A stretch of 8,803 nt of DNA from Actinotalea sp. (lineage in GTDB: Bacteria; Actinomycetota; Actinomycetes; Actinomycetales; Cellulomonadaceae). Every line of letters starts with the position of its first letter. The stretch's first letter is position 1. This document shows, piece by piece, positions 5,742 to 8,803 of this stretch. The stretch is from contig JACIXM010000292.1 in assembly GCA_014360395.1 (NCBI GenBank), forward strand, positions 1 through 8,803. Direction: 5' to 3'. Position numbers and translations under genes: made by a program. The notes below the pieces were generated by a model. It did no database searches, had not been told where the DNA came from, and saw nothing but the letters and a program-made list of their open reading frames with translations.

Positions 5742-6749
5742 ATGACGTATCCCGAGGACCCGCGCACCGCCCCGTCCGTCCGCTGGGGGGTCCTCGCCCC
5801 CGGGGGGATCGCGCACGTCTTCGCCCAGGCCGTCCTCGGGCACACGCGCTCGACGATCGCCGCCGTCGGCTCGCGGAGCCTGGCCCGGGCGGAGCAGTTC
5901 GCGGCGCAGTACGACGTCCCGGCCGCGTACGGGAGCTACGAGGAGCTCGTCCGGGACGACGCGGTCGACGTCGTCTACGTCGCCTCCCCCCACTCCGAGC
6001 ACCGCGACCACGCGCTGCTGGCGATCGAGGCCGGGAAGCCGGTCCTGGTGGAGAAGGCCTTCACGCGCAACGAGGCCGAGGCGCACGAGATCCTCGACGC
6101 CGCGCGCGCGGCGGGCGTGTTCTGCATGGAGGCGATGTGGACCCGCTTCCTGCCGCACGTCGTCGCGCTGCGGTCGGTGCTGGAGCGCGGCGAGATCGGC
6201 GACGTCGTCTCGCTCCTGGCGGACCACGGCCAGGCCTTCGGCCACCTGCCGCACACCCATCGGCTGCACAACCCGGACCTCGCCGGTGGCGCCCTGCTCG
6301 ACCTCGGCGTCTACCCCGTGGCGTTCGCGCACGACCTCCTCGGTCGCCCGGACCGCGTCCAGGCGACCGGCTCGCTGACCCCCACCGGCGTCGACGGGCA
6401 GGTCAGCATGGCCCTCGGCTTCGGCGACCGGGTGCAGGCCTGCCTGCACACCACCCTCTGGTCGCGCACCGCGACGACGGCGGTCATCGGTGGCACCGAG
6501 GGCCGGGTGGAGGTCGCGAGCGACTTCTACCGCCCGACGGCGTTCCGCGTCGTCCGCAGCGACGGCTCGCAGTGGGAGTACGCCCGGGAGGTCGACGGCG
6601 GGTTCCAGTACCAGGCGGCCGAGGTGGCGCGCTGCCTGTCCGACGGCGCCACCCAGAGCCAGGTCATGAGCTGGTCGGACACGATCGACGTGCTGCGCAC
6701 GCTCGACGAGGTCCGGCGCCAGGTGGGCGTGACGTACCCGGGGGAGTGA
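5742..6749 (+). CDS. Gfo/Idh/MocA family oxidoreductase
   Basis: A 335-residue NAD(P)-dependent dehydrogenase of sugars, cyclitols or related diols. The N-terminal Rossmann fold has WGVLAPGGIA (15-24) as its dinucleotide loop, where APGG replaces the common GTG. V103-E104-K105-A-F-T-R-N is the variant of the EKP motif, with Lys105 the likely catalytic lysine. MEAMWTRFLP (129-138) and L-L-D187-L-G-V-Y191-P in the C-terminal domain resemble the dihydrodiol dehydrogenase / D-xylose 1-dehydrogenase branch; Tyr191 is the likely second catalytic residue. No Tat or Sec signal is visible, so it is not a periplasmic glucose-fructose oxidoreductase. Its substrate is unknown. It is divergent from the PfkB kinase, suggesting shared sugar metabolism. 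It is followed by a hairpin and then tmk, which has its own promoter. Confidence 0.93.
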   Translation: MTYPEDPRTAPSVRWGVLAPGGIAHVFAQAVLGHTRSTIAAVGSRSLARAEQFAAQYDVPAAYGSYEELVRDDAVDVVYVASPHSEHRDHALLAIEAGKPVLVEKAFTRNEAEAHEILDAARAAGVFCMEAMWTRFLPHVVALRSVLERGEIGDVVSLLADHGQAFGHLPHTHRLHNPDLAGGALLDLGVYPVAFAHDLLGRPDRVQATGSLTPTGVDGQVSMALGFGDRVQACLHTTLWSRTATTAVIGGTEGRVEVASDFYRPTAFRVVRSDGSQWEYAREVDGGFQYQAAEVARCLSDGATQSQVMSWSDTIDVLRTLDEVRRQVGVTYPGE

Positions 6750-6766
6750 CCGACGGCCGCGTCGGT
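6749..6766 (+). terminator. Perfect 7-bp hairpin after the Gfo/Idh gene
   Basis: ACCGACG (6749-6755) and CGTCGGT (6760-6766) form a perfect 7-bp stem over loop GCCG. It begins on the last base of the upstream stop codon and ends 9 nt before the tmk -10. It probably insulates the metabolic gene from the tmk-holB unit; an operator for tmk is the alternative. Confidence 0.55.
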
Positions 6767-6775
6767 GGGGCGCAC

Positions 6776-6781
6776 TACTGT
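6776..6781 (+). promoter_or_regulatory. Leaderless -10 of tmk
   Basis: TACTGT fits TANNNT and ends 6 nt before the GTG at 6788. The only purine-rich stretch upstream (GGTGGGG, 6764-6770) is 17 nt away, too far for a ribosome binding site. This supports GTG 6788 as start and separate transcription of tmk-holB. Confidence 0.6.
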
Positions 6782-6787
6782 GACGCC

Positions 6788-7447
6788 GTGACGACCCCGC
6801 CGCCCGAGCCCCCGCACGCCGCACCGACGCCGCACGGTGGCCTCTTCGTGTCCTTCGAGGGCGGCGACGGCGTCGGCAAGTCCACGCAGCTGGAGCTGCT
6901 CGCCGCGTGGCTCCGGGCGGCCGGGCACGAGGTGGTGACCACGCGCGAGCCGGGCGGGACGCCCCTCGGGCGCGGGCTGCGCGAGGCGGTCCTGCACGGC
7001 GACCACATGGGCGCCCGGGCGGAGGCGCTGCTCTACGCCGCCGACCGGGCCCACCACGTCGACACCGTCGTCCGGCCGGCCCTGGAGCGTGGCGCCGTCG
7101 TCCTCACCGACCGCTACCTCGACTCCTCCGTGGCGTACCAGGGCGACGGGCGCGAGCTGGGTGCCCGGGAGGTCGAGCAGCTCTCGCTGTGGGCCACCGA
7201 GGGGCTGCTGCCGGACCTCACGGTGCTCCTGGACCTCGACCCCGCGGTCGGGCTGGGCCGGCTCACCGGCGCCCCGGACCGTCTCGAGGCGGCCGGTGCG
7301 GCCTTCCACGAGCGGACGCGGCGGGCCTTCCTCGCGCGGGCGACGACGGCGCGCTGGCTCGTCGTCGACGCGGCGCAGGCACCACAGGTCGTGCAGGAGC
7401 AGGTGCGGGCCCGCGTCGCGGCCCTCCTGGGGGGTGCGCGCGGGTGA
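6788..7447 (+). CDS. tmk: Thymidylate kinase (dTMP kinase)
   Basis: Phosphorylates dTMP to dTDP with ATP, an essential step to dTTP. The 219-residue product has the P-loop F-E24-G-G-D-G-V-G-K31-S-T, the nucleotide-binding REPGGTP (53-59), the DRY motif D108-R-Y with S113-S-V-A-Y-Q after it, and a short LID region (about 157-178) ending in F-H-E-R-T-R. Length is normal. An 18-residue Pro-rich N-terminal leader precedes the first strand; it is kept because the GTG at 6788 is correctly placed after a leaderless -10. The stop TGA overlaps the GTG of holB by four bases (GTGA), so the two are translationally coupled, linking precursor supply to the replisome. Confidence 0.96.
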   Translation: MTTPPPEPPHAAPTPHGGLFVSFEGGDGVGKSTQLELLAAWLRAAGHEVVTTREPGGTPLGRGLREAVLHGDHMGARAEALLYAADRAHHVDTVVRPALERGAVVLTDRYLDSSVAYQGDGRELGAREVEQLSLWATEGLLPDLTVLLDLDPAVGLGRLTGAPDRLEAAGAAFHERTRRAFLARATTARWLVVDAAQAPQVVQEQVRARVAALLGGARG

Positions 7448-8580
7448 GCGTCTGGGACGACGTCGTCGGCCAGGAGCACGCGGTGGCGGTGCTGCGCCGC
7501 GCTGCCGAGGAGCCGGAGGCGATGACGCACGCCTGGCTGATCACCGGCCCCCCGGGGTCGGGCCGGTCCAACGCGGCCCGCGCCTTCGCCGCGGCGCTGC
7601 AGTGCGCGGACGGCGGCTGCGGGCGCTGCCCGGACTGCACGACGACGCTGGCGGGCACCCACGCGGACGTCACCGTCGTCGCGACGGAGAAGGTCACTTT
7701 CACCATCGACGAGGTGCGCCGCCTCGTCGGCCTCGCGCAGCGTTCCCCGGCGGGCGGGCGGTGGCGGGTGATCGTCCTCGAGGACGCCGACCGGATGACC
7801 GAGCGCACCTCGAACGTGCTGCTCAAGGCCGTCGAGGAACCGCCGCCGCGGACGGTGTGGCTGCTGTGCGCGCCGAGCCCGGAGGACGTCGTGGTGACGA
7901 TCCGGTCGCGGTCGCGCCGGGTCTCCCTGCGCGTGCCGCCGGTCGAGGCCGTCGCGGCCCTGCTGGTCGAGCGGGACGGGGCGGCCCCGGAGGTGGCGGA
8001 CGCGGCGGCGCGCGCCGCCCAGAGCCACATCGGCCTGGCACGGCGCCTCGCCCGCGACCCCGAGGCCCGGGAGCGTCGCGACCGGACGCTGCGCCTGGCC
8101 GCCTCCATCCGCGGGGTGGGAGACGCCGTGCTCACCGCCGCCGAGCTCGTCGAGGTCGCCACCGCCGAGGCGAAGGCCGCGACCGCCGACCGGGACGCCG
8201 CCGAGCGCACCGCGCTGCTGCGCAGCCTGGGCGCCGAGGAGGCGCAGACGCTGCCGCCGGCCCTGCGCGCGCAGGTGCGGCAGCTCGAGGAGGACCAGAA
8301 GCGCCGCGCGACCCGCGCCCAGCGCGACGTCCTGGACCGGGCGCTGGTCGACCTGCTCTCGCTGTACCGGGACGTGCTCGTCCGCCAGCTCGGTGCCGAT
8401 GTCGAGCCGGTCAACGTCGCGCACGCCGAGGCGGTCGACCGGCTCGCCGGGGAGGGCTCCGCCGAGCAGACGGTGCGCCGGATGGAGGCGATCGGCGAGG
8501 CGCGGACCCGGCTGGAGGGCAACGTCGCGCCGCTCCTGGCGATGGAGGCCATGGCGGTGGCGCTGCGGCCCCAGGGCTGA
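7444..8580 (+). CDS. holB: DNA polymerase III subunit delta' (clamp loader)
   Basis: Part of the clamp-loader complex that opens the beta clamp and places it on primed DNA. The 378-residue product begins VSVWDDVVGQEHAV, typical of this family. The P-loop is degenerate, G35-P-P-G-S-G-R41-S42, with Arg in place of the Walker lysine, consistent with delta' acting as a non-hydrolysing subunit. Four cysteines, C54, C59, C62 and C65, form the zinc module. The Walker B-like strand is V-L-E-D-A-D (111-116), followed by L-L-K-A-V-E-E-P-P (126-134). The Ser-Arg-Cys motif is altered to S155-R156-S157, keeping the arginine finger. A basic, partly coiled region (about 240-300) precedes the C-terminal collar helices. 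The start overlaps the tmk stop; the next gene begins 39 nt after its own stop. Confidence 0.95.
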   Translation: MSVWDDVVGQEHAVAVLRRAAEEPEAMTHAWLITGPPGSGRSNAARAFAAALQCADGGCGRCPDCTTTLAGTHADVTVVATEKVTFTIDEVRRLVGLAQRSPAGGRWRVIVLEDADRMTERTSNVLLKAVEEPPPRTVWLLCAPSPEDVVVTIRSRSRRVSLRVPPVEAVAALLVERDGAAPEVADAAARAAQSHIGLARRLARDPEARERRDRTLRLAASIRGVGDAVLTAAELVEVATAEAKAATADRDAAERTALLRSLGAEEAQTLPPALRAQVRQLEEDQKRRATRAQRDVLDRALVDLLSLYRDVLVRQLGADVEPVNVAHAEAVDRLAGEGSAEQTVRRMEAIGEARTRLEGNVAPLLAMEAMAVALRPQG

Positions 8581-8607
8581 GGGGGCGGGCCTGTCGGCCG
8601 GAGCGGT

Positions 8608-8613
8608 TACCGT
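8608..8613 (+). promoter_or_regulatory. Leaderless -10 of the lipoprotein gene
   Basis: TACCGT fits TANNNT and ends 6 nt before the GTG at 8620. It lies 28 nt after the holB stop, so the lipoprotein gene probably has its own promoter although it could also be reached from the tmk-holB transcript. No usable Shine-Dalgarno precedes the GTG. Confidence 0.55.
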
Positions 8614-8619
8614 GGCCCC

Positions 8620-8803
8620 GTGCTTGCGCCTGACCCCTCCGCGGCCCCCGTCCGCCCCCGTCCGTCGCGGCTGACGCGTGCGCTCGGCGGCGCCGTCGTC
8701 GTCGTCCTCGGGCTCGGGGCCTGCGTGGCACCCAAGGAGCAGAGCTCGCCCGAGGGCCCGGCGCCCTCGCCGACCGGGGGGACCGGGCAGAGCACGGCCC
8801 CGC
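8620..8803 (+). CDS. Secreted lipoprotein, 5' part only
   Basis: The frame from GTG 8620 is open to the window edge (61 codons). It encodes a basic n-region with Arg12, Arg14, Arg17 and Arg20, a hydrophobic core (about 21-33) and the lipobox L32-G-A-C35, so signal peptidase II should cleave before Cys35 and the mature protein be lipid-anchored outside the membrane. A flexible linker rich in Pro, Ser, Gly and Thr follows. The functional domain lies beyond the window. In many actinobacteria the gene after tmk-holB encodes a secreted alpha/beta-hydrolase (tripeptidyl aminopeptidase type); that identity is inference from gene order only. The start is supported by the -10 placement and by the signal peptide beginning close to it. 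Confidence 0.8.
   Translation, partial: MLAPDPSAAPVRPRPSRLTRALGGAVVVVLGLGACVAPKEQSSPEGPAPSPTGGTGQSTAP

Noticed and set aside
5637..6824. Minus-strand open frame opposite the Gfo/Idh gene
   Set aside because: It shows no domain or motif and mirrors the codons of the real gene.
7114..8552. Two long minus-strand open frames opposite tmk-holB
   Set aside because: They have low-complexity Arg/Ala/Gly- or Ser/Arg-rich translations with no motif, antisense to clear tmk and holB.
1..8803. Toxin-antitoxin, phage, CRISPR or defence module
   Set aside because: I saw no repeat-spacer array, integrase, transposase, restriction or toxin motif; every large frame is explained by the genes listed.

Overview
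The window is a very GC-rich stretch with almost uniform third-position G/C, GTG starts, many short intergenic gaps and several leaderless start sites. With a zinc-finger-less TopA carrying a lysine-rich tail and an adjacent tmk-holB pair, this points to an actinobacterial chromosome (Actinomycetota; a Micrococcales/Kineosporiales-like lineage is a guess). No mobile element, CRISPR array, tRNA or rRNA is visible.

Layout. (1) Positions 1-176: probable tail of an upstream gene, a perfect 10-bp hairpin (71-95) and the topA leader. (2) topA (177-2936, +), DNA topoisomerase I. (3) A CDGSH iron-sulfur protein (2979-3338, -), convergent with topA across a hairpin. (4) A 253-bp divergent intergenic region containing no TA dinucleotide, with two hairpins and a 12-bp repeat. 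(5) A haem-oxygenase-like iron-containing redox enzyme (3592-4614, +) with an H-x3-D-x2-H metal motif. (6) A PfkB-family sugar kinase (4705-5673, -). (7) A divergent Gfo/Idh/MocA oxidoreductase (5742-6749, +). (8) Thymidylate kinase tmk (6788-7447, +), whose stop overlaps the start of holB, DNA polymerase III delta' (7444-8580, +). (9) The beginning of a lipoprotein gene (8620 to the window edge, +).

How the genes fit together. topA, tmk and holB are housekeeping genes of DNA topology, dTTP supply and replication. Between topA and tmk lie two apparently unrelated divergent pairs: a [2Fe-2S] CDGSH protein with a putative diiron enzyme (a possible electron donor/oxidase or iron-handling pair), and a sugar kinase with a sugar-type dehydrogenase. 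Hairpins in the convergent gaps and after the oxidoreductase gene separate the units.

The most striking regulatory signal is that four starts (PfkB kinase, Gfo/Idh, tmk, lipoprotein) each have a TANNNT -10 hexamer ending 6-7 nt before the start codon and no usable Shine-Dalgarno, which is the signature of leaderless transcripts. The most interesting biology is the CDGSH plus haem-oxygenase-like pair. No complete novel multi-gene system is proven by this sequence.
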